Part shown: one piece after another, positions 46,059-58,342 of the stretch
How positions within the stretch are numbered: position 1 is the stretch's first letter
Layout of the letters: every line of letters starts with the position of its first letter
The notes under the pieces: model-generated
Database searches by the model: none
Told to the model about the DNA's origin: nothing
The model's input: the letters and a program-made list of their open reading frames with translations, nothing else
Program-made: the position numbers and the translations under genes
Source: Rhabdophis nuchalis
Lineage: Eukaryota > Chordata > Lepidosauria > Squamata > Natricidae
Direction: 5' to 3'
Length of the DNA stretch: 64,000 nt
Assembly: GCA_039707465.1 (NCBI GenBank)
Contig: CM077648.1
Coordinates: forward strand, 27,593,119-27,657,118

Positions 46059-47232
46059 GGCTAAGCCATTTGGATTTAAGATTGTGCATATTTTGATCAC
46101 TGTGTTTCACAGATAATAAAGAGATTGAAGGTCTTCAGAAGAGAATATTTTCTTCTGTACTTTCTTCTTCAAAACTAAACATATGTCTGGTGTTCTTATC
46201 TTGTACTGTGGACACTCACAGCGTAATCCTCGTAGTGCCTGAAGACATTTTCCCAGTAACATAGAATAGTTGTCAGTGGCATTTATTTGACAAATACAAG
46301 GGAGGGTTCGCTGGCTGGTAGTTGGTTGGTTACACAGTTGGTTGATTTCAAGTAAAGGTAAATTCCAACGGGGAGAAAAATCACCCTACAAAAGTAAAAT
46401 TATTTTTGTTTCAATAATATGCAGTTTATTTATAATACAGAGATTCATTTTTAAATGAATGAAATTTCATATTAAAATAATTGAAAACAATTTGAGGAAA
46501 ATGTGTTTATATCATTCCACTGCACTAATCAAATACTTTCTTTAGGAACTATAGAAACTTGGGTGGCGGGGGAAGGGAGGAGTGGTAGGATTAATTATCA
46601 ACATGTCTGAGACATACTTCTTTTCAGAAAGTGGCATTTAGCTTCGAGTGTTGTTGATGTGCCCTTTAGAGTAGCATACGAAGTTGGCCTGGTAGTGAAT
46701 AAAATAGAAGAAACCGAACTCATATGGGTATGGGAAGTGCAATTCCAGTGGTATTGTCCTCTCATTTGTTAGAAATCATTTAACTCTCACAAGTGTTAAT
46801 TATTCTCACAAATAAAATTTTAAACACTGTATAAATAATGCACTTACTTTTTAAAATGTACAGCCTGCTAAAAGTGCAGTGGAGAATTTTTGAACTTTGG
46901 TTCAGCTTTTATAATTAAGTATTTAGAATATATGCAGTTCCTTGGGCTTCTTGAAATGAGCATGTACCGAAACAACTTTCTTTGGTCAGTCCAGGAAGTG
47001 TGATAGAATGGAAGAAATGTCTATCCTGAGAACATGGCATTCTTATCAACTACAATAGCAGTTTCTTTAAAAGGTTACACTTTTTTTTACAAATCAGATG
47101 GAATTGTAATTCAGTCCAAATGCTTTACAGAAAGGTTGCTATTATTTCTAGTCTGACAAATATTTCTTCAGAATTTTTTTAATTCATGGGAAAAGTAAGT
47201 AATAGAACAAAGTGTATTTTTACGAATCTACA
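46059..47232. other. Unannotated AT-rich sequence
   Basis: No gene or repeat recognised. Confidence 0.45.
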
Positions 47233-47726
47233 GATTTATTTATTTATTTATTTATTTATTTTAATTCGATTTATATCCCACCCTTCTCCACGAGGGACCC
47301 AGGGCGGCTCACAGGAATTTAAAAGCATATAAGACAAAATATACAAAATTTAAAAGCATATTAAATTACTAGAAACAATCCTATGCTAAAAACCAGATTA
47401 AAAACCCCAATTTAAAACTATCTAAAATAGCCCCAGCGGGAGGTTAGGCTAGGCCGGCTTGCTGAAAGAGATTGTCTTTAGACACTGGCGGAAGAGGCGG
47501 AGGTCCAAGATAGAACGAAGTTCAGGAGGGAGGTCGTTCCAAAGGGCAGGGCCTACCACAGAGAAGGATATTCCTCTGGGTGTCGCCAGGCGGCATTGAC
47601 TGGCTGACGGCACCCTGAGAAGGCCCTCTCTGTGCGAGCGGATCGGCCATAGGGATGTATGGGGCAGGAGACGGCCTCGCATATAACTAGGCCCCGAGCC
47701 ATGGAGCAATTTAAAGATGGTCGTCA
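47233..47726 (-). mobile_element. 5'-truncated L2 LINE
   Basis: The minus-strand copy starts at 'gacgaccatctttaaattgc' and ends at the left with (TTTA)n at 47233-47262. Its right edge is followed by a short (GATA)n run. Closely matches 19172-19659 in extent. Confidence 0.87.
47449..47726 (-). pseudogene. L2 ORF2 C-terminal fragment
   Basis: About 92 codons read LTTIFKLLHGSGPSYMRGRL, then ISFSVVGPALWNDLPPELR and LKTISFSKPA at the end. Upstream residues in the same frame come from flanking DNA. No catalytic motif is present. Confidence 0.8.
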
Positions 47727-48635
47727 AAATAGATAGATAGTAGATAGATAGTAATTGTTCAACCCAGGTCTTTGTACACCTGTTTGTATCAAAGAAATGA
47801 TTATAGAACTGCTGCATAAACTTAGCACCAGAATAAATACAATAGTGGGTTTATTCTGAGTTTCAGAAAGAAATTACACACGTAAAAGCCGAAGTCTTAA
47901 ACAGCTCCCGAAGGAAAACTGTAACAGCACAAAATCAAAAAAAAGAAAGGAAGAAAGATTAATCACACTGTTTCCACTGTCAAAGCTCCCTTTCTAGATT
48001 ATACCAATTGAGCAGCCAAGCACTTAGCACTGTGTATTTTATAGCCTCAAATCACATTAATGCATGATTTAGGAAATAAACACAAGTTAAAAATAAAATC
48101 CTTCTGGATCCTCTGTTGTTTTAAAATGAAAAGGGCTCTATAATCCTTTAAACCGGTAAACACTACCAGAGAGACCATTGTCACTAAATCAAAATCATTT
48201 TTGCAGAAAGAGTATATGCCGCCAATTCTTTCCACTCATGCAAAACACCACTTATGGGTGAGCAGTTTTACCTTTGAACATCAATATGCATCAGCTGCCT
48301 GTTTCTCACCAAGTAGATGTACCTTAGCCACTAAAAGAAGCGTTCAAGTTATTATCTTTCTTTAATGTTTTTCACATTGGATTATGGCAACCAGAAAGTT
48401 ATTTTTAATTTAAAGCATAATTTCTGAAGTCCTTCTATGAAGCCCCATTGAAATGTATGAAGACTCCTAATATATCCATGAGTAAACATATTTTAGGACA
48501 AGACCCACTGAAGTGAAATTGTACAGAAGTATAACAATATTTTGCCCTCTTTCTACCCATTCACTTCTGCTTTAAACTGATAGCAGCTTTTTTGGATTTG
48601 ACCTATAAAATGCATCTATATGTTTTAAGCTAGAG
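47727..48635. other. Unannotated AT-rich sequence
   Basis: Nothing recognised. Confidence 0.45.
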
Positions 48636-48865
48636 CTGTGATGGCGAACCTATGGCACGTGTGCCACAGGTGGCACATGGAGCCATTTGTAGGGGCATGC
48701 AAGGTGTTGCCCTGTCAGCTCCAGCGCGTGACTTCGGTCTTCTTTTTCACCCTTCAGAGGCTTCCTTGAGAGAGAGAAACAGCCCTACAGGAAAACTGGA
48801 ACATTGGGAACAGACTTCTGATTTGCTCATAGGTCCATTTTTTGCCCTCCGGAGCCTTAGGATGA
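48636..48865. mobile_element. Truncated hAT-type element (GATGGCGAACC family)
   Basis: The left end CTGTGATGGCGAACCTATGG and 'gtgccacaggtggcacatgg' match 1966-2349 closely. The interior ends near 'gccctccggagccttagg' without the inverted right end, so the copy is truncated. Confidence 0.75.
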
Positions 48866-48911
48866 TCTTCATTGTAATCTGTTGCTAATCTGGTCTTTCA
48901 GATCTTTAAAT

Positions 48912-49021
48912 CAGAGGTCTCCAATCTTGGCAACTTTAAGACTTGTAGACTTCAACTCTCAGAATTCCTTTGGGGAGTTGAAGTCCACAAGTCTTAAAGT
49001 TGCCAAGGTTGGAGACCCTTA
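48912..49021. mobile_element. Palindromic hAT-type MITE
   Basis: A hairpin element: CAGAGGTCTCCAATCTTGGC and 'gacttcaactctcagaattc' mirrored by 'gggagttgaagtccacaagt' and 'gccaaggttggagaccctta'. Flanks CTTTAAAT (48904-48911) and CTTTAAGT (49022-49029) match at 7 of 8. Confidence 0.85.
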
Positions 49022-49255
49022 CTTTAAGTAATGCATTTGTTGCCATTATAACCTGAGTCCATCCACCTTGCTGCTGTTGATCCTCTTTTTCTCTTTTCTC
49101 CCACATTCTTCAGAGAGCTCGGTCTTCACATTATGTGTGCCTTAATTGGGAATTCTGAGTTGATTTGTCCAATGATCTACTTTGTTTTCCTGGCTGTCCA
49201 TGTTATTCTTGGGAGTCTTCTCCAACACTAAAGTACAAAAGCATCAATGCTTTTC

Positions 49256-49494
49256 CTATCTGTGGTGGCACAGTGGTTAGAATGCAGTACTGCAGGTTAC
49301 TTTGATGACTGCTGGCTACCTGAAGTTTGGCAGTTTGATTCTCACCGGCTCAAGGTTGACTCAGCCTTCCATCCTTCCAAGGTTGGTAAAATGAGGACCC
49401 AGATTATTAAGGAAAATATGCTGACTCTGTAAACTGCTTAGAGATGACTGTAATGTACTGTGAAGCTTTCTATAAGTGCTTTGCTATTGCTATC
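49256..49494 (+). repeat. Sauria-type tRNA-derived SINE
   Basis: Best preserved of three copies: A box 'tggtggcacagtggttagaa', B-box-like 'ggcagtttgattctcac', body 'ggttgactcagccttccatc', tail 'gtaaactgcttagagatgac' and 'gctttgctattgctatc'. The polymerase III promoter boxes are recognisable but mutated. Confidence 0.75.
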
Positions 49495-50685
49495 CTGCTT
49501 CTTCAAATTACAACTTTTGCTTCATAGTTATCACAGGGAATACCTTGGTTTGCACAGTTCTGATATTTGTAGACATAATATAAACAGATCATGGGCTTTG
49601 AGTATTTTTTCTAAGGCCTAAATTATATAGCTATTCTACCAAGGTAACAAGCTATTCTAGTATATGGAATATTTATTGACTGCTTTTTGTTTACTGTTAA
49701 GGGTTGATTTTAAAACGCAGAAGCTATACACCAGTTCAATATCTTCATTATTACATTTTAAGGCTGGTGGCATGATCTGCTGTAATGAATCTGGTATTCT
49801 TCATATTTAATTTTAGTCCTATTTTTTGCTGTGCTCCAGCACTGGCTTACTAGAGTTTTCCATTCTTTGCAGGCTCTGGGTAATGACATCAGCATAGCAC
49901 GGCTTATCGATGTTTGTTTTTCCAATTTTAATACCACACTATTTTTTTTCCAATCCAGCCCATATCTATTCCTCGATTAAATTAAATTTTAACGGATCTG
50001 TTATGCATAAATATTTCAGAATAAAATTGTACCAAAATATTTCTCTTTAAATTGTTGCGTCAGCATATCCTGCACAAAACTGCACACCCATGCACATACA
50101 TACACTGATAAATTAAATAATATGGGTGCAAATAACCATTTGGAAATGTAAATGTATTTCACTTTTTTTATCTAATTTGTTTCACTATTTCCACTCGGTC
50201 CTCCTTTCATTTCAAGGACATATTTGAATATTGTGTAACTGTCGCATTGGCATTCATTGGCATGAAGTAAATTGCATTTAAACATTTCTAAAACAAAGAT
50301 ATATTGCACTCAGAGAGCTTTAAAATTGGCTTTAACAATGCTGCTAACAAGTCTCTAATTTCTGGAAACAAGATATAAAACTATTCAACAGATGACAGCA
50401 GTCAACAAGAATTCAGAGACAGCAAGATGTCTTCAGACAGACATTTCCCAGACTGACTGATAGTTCTTTAACTTTTAAGTGACAACTCTTTTTAAGAATC
50501 CAGATGGAAAAAAAATAGGATCATCAGGTTAGGAGAAATGTTAAATGTGGGTCATCTTTGCAACTTGATAATCCTTCATCCATAGTTCATATCTTAGCAA
50601 ATAATATACTTTGAAATCATTTTCTACTTGATGGAATAAAAAAGAACTTTTTAGACAGACAAAAGGAAGATCTGTCTCTCTGTCT
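49495..50685. other. Unannotated AT-rich sequence
   Basis: No gene or repeat recognised. Confidence 0.45.
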
Positions 50686-53600
50686 CTTTATTTTATTTTA
50701 TTTTATTAAATTTATACCCCGCCCTTCTCCTTGTTAGGACCCAGGGCGGCGCACAGGCATTATATAAAACCATAAATACAATATACATCAATCAATTAAA
50801 AATATATTAAATTAATTCACCCGTGCTAAAACCCATTATTAAAACCGTAACCAAATTATAATTTATATTTAAAAGTCAGATGCGGGGGGCTATCCTAGGC
50901 CGGCTTGTTGGAATAAGTACATCTTAAGACGTTGGCGGAAGAGGCGGAGGTCCGAGGTAGTGCGAAGGTCGGGGGGTAGGTCGTTCCAGAGGGCCGGGCC
51001 CGCCACAGAGAAGGCTCTTCCCCTGGGTGTCGCCAGCCAACATTGCCCAGCCGACGGCACCCGGAGTAGGCCCGCTCTGTGGGAGCGGACCGGACGAAGG
51101 GATGTATGGGGCAGGAGGCGGTCTCGTATATAGCTAGGCCCCGAGCCATGGAGCGATTTAAAGATGGTGGTCAACACCTTGAAGCGCACTCGAAAGGCCA
51201 CAGGCAGCCAGTGCAGCTCGCGCAGGAGAGGTGTTACGTGGGCTTGCCTTGAGGCACCCATAACCACCCGCGCGGCCGCATTCTGCACTAACTGCAGCCT
51301 TCGAGTGCACCTCAAGGGGAGCCCCATGTAGAGAGCGTTACAGTAATCCAGCCGAGATGTCACGAGCGCTTGAGTGACTGTGCGAAGGGCCCCCCGGTCT
51401 AGTAAGGGGCGCAACTGGCGTATCAGGCGAACCTGATAGAACGCCCCCCTGGCCACGGCCGCCCCATGGTCCTCCATGGCCAGCCGGGAATCCAGAAGGA
51501 CGCCCAAGTTGCGCGCCCTCTCCACGGGGGCAAGATGTTCGCCCCCAATGGCCAGTGTTAGATTTATCTGGCTAAACCGGGGTGCCGGAAACCACAGCCA
51601 CTCGGTCTTGGACGGGTTGAGCTTGAGTTTGTTACTACCCATCCAGACCCGTACGGCCTCCAAACACCGGGACAGCACCTCGACGGCATCGTTGGGGTGG
51701 TTTGGGGTGGATATGTACAGCTGAGTATCATCAGCGTACAGATGTACTCCACCCCAAAACCACGGATGATCTCGCCCAGTGGCTTCATGTAGGTGTTGAA
51801 CAGAAGTGGCGAGAGGACCGACCCCTGAGGAACCCCACATGTGAGGGGCCTCGGGGCCGACCTCTGCCCTCCTGCCAACACCCATTGCGACCGACCAGAG
51901 AGGTAGGATGAGAACCCCAACCCCAACCCCCCCAATCGGTGCAATAAGATACCATGGTCGATGGTATCAAAAGCCGCTGAGAGGTCTAACAGGACCAGGA
52001 TAGAGGAGCAACCTCTATCCCGAGCCCTCCAGAGATCATCCACCAACGCGACCAATGCCGTCTCGGTACTGTGACCGGGCCGGAAGCCGGACTGGCGCGG
52101 GTCTAGATAATCAACTTCCTCCAGATGTCGAGGGAACTGTTGAGCCACCACACTCTCAACAACCTTCACTAAAAAGTGAAGGTTGGAGGCGGGACGATAG
52201 TTCTCTAATAAAGCCGGGTCCAGGGATGGCTTCTTGAGGAGGGGCCTCACCACCGCCTCTTTCAAGACGGTAGGCAAGAACCCCTCACTCAGAGATGAAT
52301 TCACAATACCCTGGAGCCAGCCTCGTGTCACCTCCCAGGATGCCAGTACAAGCCAGGAGGGGCACGGGTCCAATAAACATGTGGTGGCTCTAAGGTTCCT
52401 CCGCAACCTGTCCATATCCTCAGTAGTAACAAAGTCGAACTCCTCCCAAGGTGTTATCTCAAGACCAGCACCGGGCACCTCGACCGGACCACTAGTGGAG
52501 GGCAGCTCGTTCCGAATCTGAGTGATTTTGTCCTGCAGGAAAACTCCAAATTCCTCTGCTCGACCCTGCAAAGGGGCTTCCCGCGGCCTCAGATGAAGGA
52601 GGGAGCGGGTCACCCCAAACAGGGCGGCAGGGCGGTTTTCCGCGGACGCGATAAGGGTGGCACAATACTCACGTTTGGCCACTCTTAGCGCCACTAAGTA
52701 AGTCCTAATATGGTCTCTCACTAGTGTTCGGTCAGCTTCGGATCGAGAAGATCTCCACCTACTCTCTAGGCGTCTCTTGCGGCGTTTCATCTCCCGAAGC
52801 TCCTCGGTAAACCAAGGAGCCTGGGTGACTCGACGCCGCATGAGAGGCCGCAAGGGCGCGACTCGGTCCAAGACCCCCGTGGCCGCACTATACCATGCGG
52901 CCACTAGGTCCTCAGTCGAGCCGCGGGGCAGGGATACAGGTACTGGCCCAAGCTCCCTCTGGAACCTTTCCGGGTCCATCAGGCGCCTGGGGCGGAACCA
53001 ACTTGGTATTTCCGGTTCCGCCTCCCCGCGGTGGGGTGTGACGGTTGGAAAGTATATCCAAAGGAGAGAGTGATCTGTCCATGACAAGGGTAAGATGTCT
53101 AAATCCCCTGTTCCGAGATCACTAATCCAGTGTCCAGAGACAAAAATCAGATCCAGCGTGTGTCCTCCCTCGTGAGTGGGGCCCTGAACTACTTGGGTCA
53201 GGTCCATGGCCGTCATGGAAGCCATGAACTCCCGAGCCGCCTCGGATGTTTCGCCCGCCGATGGCAGGTTAAAGTCCCCCATGACTATAAGTCTGGGGGT
53301 CTCCACCGCCATCGCGGCGATCACCTCGAGTAGCTCGGGCAGGGCTGCTGTTACATAGCGGGGAGCCAGGTATACAATCAGCAAGCTCAACTGCCTCCCT
53401 AGGCCCCACTTCACGAAGAGGAACTCACAGCCGGTCGTCTGAGGCACAGTGGTCTCCTTCGGCTCCAGACTTTCCTTAACAATAACCGCCACCCCCCCAC
53501 CCCTGCCAAGGGCCCTAGGCCGATGAAATGCACGGTAGCCTGGTGGGCACATTTCCACGAGGGGTAAACCAGGTTTCCGTGATTCCCACCAGGTCCGGGT

Positions 53601-54050
53601 CCCCCTCTGACACAAGGTCATTAATGAGGGGGGCTTTATTCACCACGGACCTGGCGTTGCAGAACATCAGCCTAGGGCCCCGGCTCTGTAGTCCCTGACC
53701 GCCTAGCCCACGAGTGGAGCACAGGGGGTTGGGGCAGGCGACCGCTTTTAACCAGCGACCGCGCGTCCCCAACCCACGATGGACATCCTGTCTCCCACCG
53801 CCCCTGCCCCTCCCCAAGACCAGTCGAATAGGACGGCCCTCAACAGACACGACCCCTGATCCCCCCTCCCTAATGGACTCCTCCTTTAACCTTCTTCCGC
53901 CGGCCGGCCCTATGTCTTGACCCCCCCCTGACTGAATAAACCCTCCCTCCACCCCAGAACCCCTAAAAAGCCTAATTAAAAATTTATTTAAAAACCCCCT
54001 GAGCTTGCGTTTAGCTGTACGAACAGGAATTGTGGACAAGCATTCCACTG
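50686..54050 (-). mobile_element. Nearly complete L2-clade LINE
   Basis: A 3.36-kb GC-rich island in AT-rich DNA, reading on the minus strand. It has an ORF2 of about 1,050 codons (54048 to 50887), a short 3' UTR with the stem-loop 'cgccctgggtcctaacaagg', and a (TAAAA)n tail at 50686-50710. The reverse-transcriptase block LDLSAAFDTIDH and the C-terminal WNDLPP region are typical of the L2 clade rather than CR1. Only two frameshifts are apparent, so the insertion is recent. I could not identify a target duplication. The 5' border at about 54050 is where GC-rich sequence stops; whether a 5' UTR is missing is unknown. Confidence 0.9.
50887..54048 (-). pseudogene. L2 ORF2: AP-like endonuclease plus reverse transcriptase, two frameshifts
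   Basis: Three overlapping frames make one protein of about 1,050 residues. Frame 1 (54048-53515) has a basic N-terminal region of some 125 residues, then the start of an AP-type endonuclease (FCNARSVVNK, ITETW). Frame 2 (53621-51564) continues the endonuclease: GDFN at residues 115-118, TLDLIF at 155-160, TDHS at 182-185. Then comes the reverse transcriptase: NYRPASN at 474, QSGFRPGHST at 510, LDLSAAFDTIDH at 545, GVPQGSVLSPLLF at 596. Frame 3 (51885-50890) holds YADD at residues 50-53, then VQNAAARVV, LRELHWLPVAFRVRF and GRAFSVAGPALWNDLPPDL. Breaks lie near 53550 and 51745, the second just before YADD. A short in-frame gap is likely after HRLGGLGLG. The protein would nick target DNA and copy its RNA there; this copy cannot make it intact. 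Confidence 0.9.
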
Positions 54051-54420
54051 TAGGTACAAATTTTCTTTCTTATAAAAAAAATCTACCTGTTATGAAATTA
54101 TTATGTACTTTCAAACTTGGTTGCCAACTATCTTCTTGATAAAAACCAAGTAGCTGAGCATTAAAGTATAAATGCATAAACTTCTGGTACAAGCTGTAGT
54201 GGTGACACCGTATCATGATGTGACGTGTCCATACACCTGCCCTCAACAATCATGACCACATAGATTTTGCATATAACGCCTTACAATTTCAGTGCTCAAC
54301 ATCTCAAATTAGGAAGTTTCTTGTTCCTGACACCTTGGTCATGGCTGTTTGATATAAACAAAGTAGCTACACCAACAGATGAACCCAGACTACGATGGCT
54401 ACTTATGTTGCGTGCCTTTT
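54051..54420. other. Unannotated sequence beside the L2
   Basis: AT-rich, no gene recognised; separates the L2 5' end from a CR1 fragment. Confidence 0.45.
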
Positions 54421-54497
54421 TACAATACAATACAATACAATACAATACAATACAATACAATACAATACAATACAATACAATACAATACAATACAATA
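54421..54497. repeat. (ATACA)n microsatellite
   Basis: About 15 perfect copies of the pentamer TACAA sit at the 3' terminus of the minus-strand CR1 that follows, so the array probably grew from the LINE tail (ATTGT on the LINE strand). Confidence 0.95.
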
Positions 54498-54615
54498 GCA
54501 GAGTTGGAAGGGACCTTGTAGGTCTTCTAGTCCAACCCCCTGCGTGGGCAGGAACCTTATACCATTTCAGACAAATGGCTATCTAACATCTTTTTAAAGA
54601 CTTCCAGGGTTGGGG
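54421..54615 (-). mobile_element. CR1 LINE 3' end with expanded tail
   Basis: Minus-orientation CR1 terminus: 'gcagagttggaagggacctt', 'ggtcttctagtccaaccccc', 'accatttcagacaaatggct' and 'taaagacttccagggttggg'. It has no coding part. Confidence 0.85.
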
Positions 54616-56278
54616 CATTTTCTTTATTTGTAATCTGAACATTAGAAGCCTTAGTGTTTGCAGCAAATTTGGATCACTGCCAAAAATGACATTCTGCTGC
54701 TTTAAAAAAAATGCTTGACATTTTTATTGGTAATATGTCATATTCCAATTTTATGTAAATGTCCTTTGGTTGAAGCTTCTATTGTTCTACCATTTGAGGG
54801 AACATTTTAAAATATTTTGCTTTTTTTAAGAGCTTTCACATTTTGAGGACCTCTGATTTTTTTTTCCCCAGCACCAAAGGCTATTATTTCTTTGGTGTTT
54901 TTTTAAATTTTCCATTATATATCACTTTATTCTTCTGCATTTTTGCTGACTGTTAGGCTTCTGAAGCTGTGAAGGCCCAAGGAAGGCGTACCATTGTGAT
55001 GTCTACGTATGGGAATTAATTGAAGCATGGTCAACTAGTACAAATTGAGAATGGCTCAATGAAATACAGGACCCCTCAGCGCTTGCTATGTCCAGTCCAT
55101 GAAACCTTATTAAAGATGCAAAAGAAACTGTTGAAACTGCAAGAGGTCTCATACTGGATGTTGCGGAAGCATAAGGATATAAGAATATATGAAAGAACAA
55201 AAGATATCCAAGTCCTGCTTCACAGCGAAACATTTTCTGAACCAACGGGCAAGTATATCAAGATATAGCATTGCAGTTTTGTGTAAAGTTTCCAGTCTCA
55301 CAGAACATATATAGTTTGGAGATAAGAAACAGTAAAAATGTAGCTGTGCTAGTTTTCCCAAGAGACTGAAAAGTTTAAACATCTATTGTTCTATTGCAAG
55401 CTGTTTTCTCACTCACTAGGTTTTTTTTTTCCTTTTAGGTCTGGGACCAAGCCTCTCAGTTTCATTTTTTTTCCTTGGAAGGCAAAGTGTATCCATCACT
55501 TCTCTGGTTAAGCAGGATGGCTGAACCTGTAAGTGTCTATAGACAGTTTCCCCTTATCTCTGGTTCTTTTCTGTCAATTTGGTGGACCAATGTTTAGATT
55601 AATTCCAGAGAGGGGGCCGTCTTCTTTGCAGTGACTGGAAAATGTCAAAGGGTCATCTGAGTGTGAATCCACTATTGGCGCTGAGGAATGTGTTATTTAA
55701 GACCCCCCCCCCAAAAAAAAGTTGGGCTGCAGTTGTGAAAAATTAAGGTGTCACTGAACAAGCCTTTTAGCTATGTTTGGGTGGAAGTTGGCCTCTGGGA
55801 GCTTTAGACCCCATTTAAGTTCAAGCTGCAACATTGGAGGTAAACGCCAGAACGATCTAAAAACCAGACCAACTTTCAGACCTGTTTGGAATGGCACAAA
55901 AACTTTGAACTTCCCAAAGGAAAAAAAATGTCTAGTTCTTATCACAGTTTGTAGCCTTGCTGCATTCTACAATCCAGCTTTTTCTTTCAAGTAGGACATA
56001 CATAATGATAGCTCCTGTGGCCTGCCAAGACACTATTAAAAATAACACTGCATTTTTTTCTTTTTGGGAAAAGACATACCATGGAGAACAAAACAAGGAG
56101 AAATTGTATTGGTAGGGGTGAATTAATAAACTACTGTAATGAGAAAGTGATGGGCTTTCTCAAGCAAAAACTATTTCTTAGGTCCAGGCACAGATTTGCT
56201 TGGTATTGAGCTTGGCACATAAATATATGAGTTAATATTATTTCTTTGGGGCAGTATTTTCCAGAGGAATATGTATGA
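54616..56278. other. Unannotated AT-rich sequence
   Basis: Short open frames without recognised domains. No clear repeats. Confidence 0.4.
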
Positions 56279-56400
56279 AGGGGCACAATGGCTCAGCTGA
56301 GCTTGTCACCTGCCTGTGATTATGAGGTTTGGTCCCCTGGAAGGGGTTAATTGGATAAGTCAGCTTAATATATTCAGCATGTAGTGTACACGCAAAAACC
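56279..56400 (+). repeat. Possible tRNA-headed SINE relic
   Basis: 'gcacaatggctcagctgagc' looks like an A box and 'tgaggtttggtcccctgg' like a B box at suitable spacing. The rest is decayed and differs from the Sauria-type body, so it may be another SINE family. Confidence 0.4.
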
Positions 56401-56417
56401 AGAAGAAGGTTTTATTT

Positions 56418-56625
56418 GCTGTGGTAGCCCAGTGTTGAACGCTGACTCTGCTCACTGCTAGGAGCTCAATCCTGACAACTCGAGGTTGACTCACCTTTGC
56501 ATCCTTCTGAGGTCAGTAAAATGAAGATTGTTAAGGGCAATATGCTGAAATTTGTAAACCACTCAAAGAGTGCTGTAAACCACTGTGAATTGGTATATAA
56601 TTCTATGTGCTATTATTATTGGCTA
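56418..56625 (+). repeat. Sauria-type tRNA-derived SINE, decayed
   Basis: 'gctgtggtagcccagtgttg' (A box), 'cgaggttgactcacctttgc', 'gcaatatgctgaaatttgta' and 'gtgctattattattggct' follow the order seen at 49256-49494. Deletions shorten the body. Confidence 0.65.
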
Positions 56626-58284
56626 TATTTCTCTTTTGTTCTTCCTCAGTCATTTCCCAGTGGTTTATGCAGCTGCTGTCTGAAGTTAACATTTAACTTC
56701 TAAGATGTTAGCAAGAAAAAAAAAGAATGGCACAAATTTCCAACTGGAAAAAGAAAAGTGTGACTATTTACATTTGGGATATAATTATCACAACTCGAGA
56801 AATCTTTGAAGGAAGTTTTGCTAATACACATAGCAAAAGCAATTAATTAAATTATAAACTTCACGTCACTTTTTAAATTAACTCTGTGAGTTATATTGGC
56901 AGAATTTGTTGAGGTTTGAAAATTACATTTACAGCAACTGCAACCAAAACCAAGTAAATATCTTTACAATTGATGGTTAACGCAAGATAAAAAATATGAC
57001 TTATTTGCCCTTTATTGATGAATCATACATTATGGTTCTTAAAAGCAAACATGCATTTTTTGCTAGGGACTTTAAAGATGTTGCTGAAAAAATACAGTAA
57101 ATCTAGTTTGCTGTCCCTGCTCCACATTGAAATCCAGAATCCATTAGTCATGGCAGTCACATAATTCTAATAATTTATAACAGTTCAGAATTGTTGTGAT
57201 TATAGGTTCCCAAATCTGAGCCAACATTAAGGACCAAATCAATGTCTAACATGCAATAATAAGCATTTGTTGCTGAAACTATCAACCATGCATAGACTTC
57301 AGCAATAACTAAATATTTCCCCATTTCTCCATTCCTACCTTCTTCAAACTTCTGTTTTACTGCCATCCAAAATCTACTGGAATAGAATTATGGTACTATG
57401 AATTTTCTGTGGACTTCTGACTTCACACTCATTCATAAATTAATAATAATCTGGGTTTTTATTTGTTATTGTTCTTCTGTTTATTATATTTGTTTATTTC
57501 TCTCTTTTTAGGGCTACTTGATTTTACTGGCTTATTTCTATGTTTCCATTGCTGCATGAATTTTGTGCTTTTTGTTGCTTCATATTGGCTGCTAACTTTT
57601 ACTTCTGTTTGTTAAGGTTGGTCTTTATAGGATGCATTAGCTATCTGTAGGAATGTGTTGACAGAATGATGGGATAAAGAAAATGTAAAAAGCAAACCAA
57701 ACGCTACAGGCATGTTTTTGGCATCTCTTGCACCTGAAATGGGTTTCCTTCACAAGAGCCAATATTTCTGGATCAGTTGTGATGCACTTTGTCTCCTCTA
57801 ATCTGTAATATATTTATATCAACGGACCAAAGCTATAAATTCAGTACCGACACGTTTCATAGTGTGAACCTCCCGATCTGCTCTAATCCCCAGATTAGAT
57901 ACTGAAGTGCTGCTTCAGTTATGCAGCATTATCGCATCCTATCACTTGGCCTCTTTTCAAACTGTAGCATTTATTGACAATACTTTCAAAGCTGTTGCTA
58001 AGTTGTGAGCACTCTGCCTTATCAACTTTTGCTTTTACAGCATCACTTAGGTAGACTTTTGTGCAGGAATTGCTACACTACTATCACTGATGCAGAAAGG
58101 TCCGTGTCTGGCCTGGGTAGAGGAATTTGTTTTCTGGCAGAGACTTCTCTGTATAAATTTGTACAGATCTTCCCTCCTTCATACTTCCCTACGCAATTGC
58201 TTAAAATCCATGTGATTTCCTGGAATGCTGTTATTTGACTTTTTTTATTTCCTTGATATTTCATAATATTAGCTAAGTTATATA
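56626..58284. other. Unannotated AT-rich sequence
   Basis: No gene or clear repeat. Confidence 0.45.
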
Positions 58285-58342
58285 GGGTCCTCTGTAGAGA
58301 AGGGCGGGATATAAATTTAAATAAAATGAAAATGAAAATATA
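58285..58342 (+). repeat. L2 3'-end remnant
   Basis: 'agagaagggcgggatataaa' followed by 'tttaaataaaatgaaaatga' is the L2 terminus; everything upstream is lost or unrecognisable. An inverted-repeat element abuts its tail. Confidence 0.65.

Noticed and set aside
51476..53920. Plus-strand open frames across the L2
   Set aside because: Shadows of the minus-strand ORF2; no conserved motifs.
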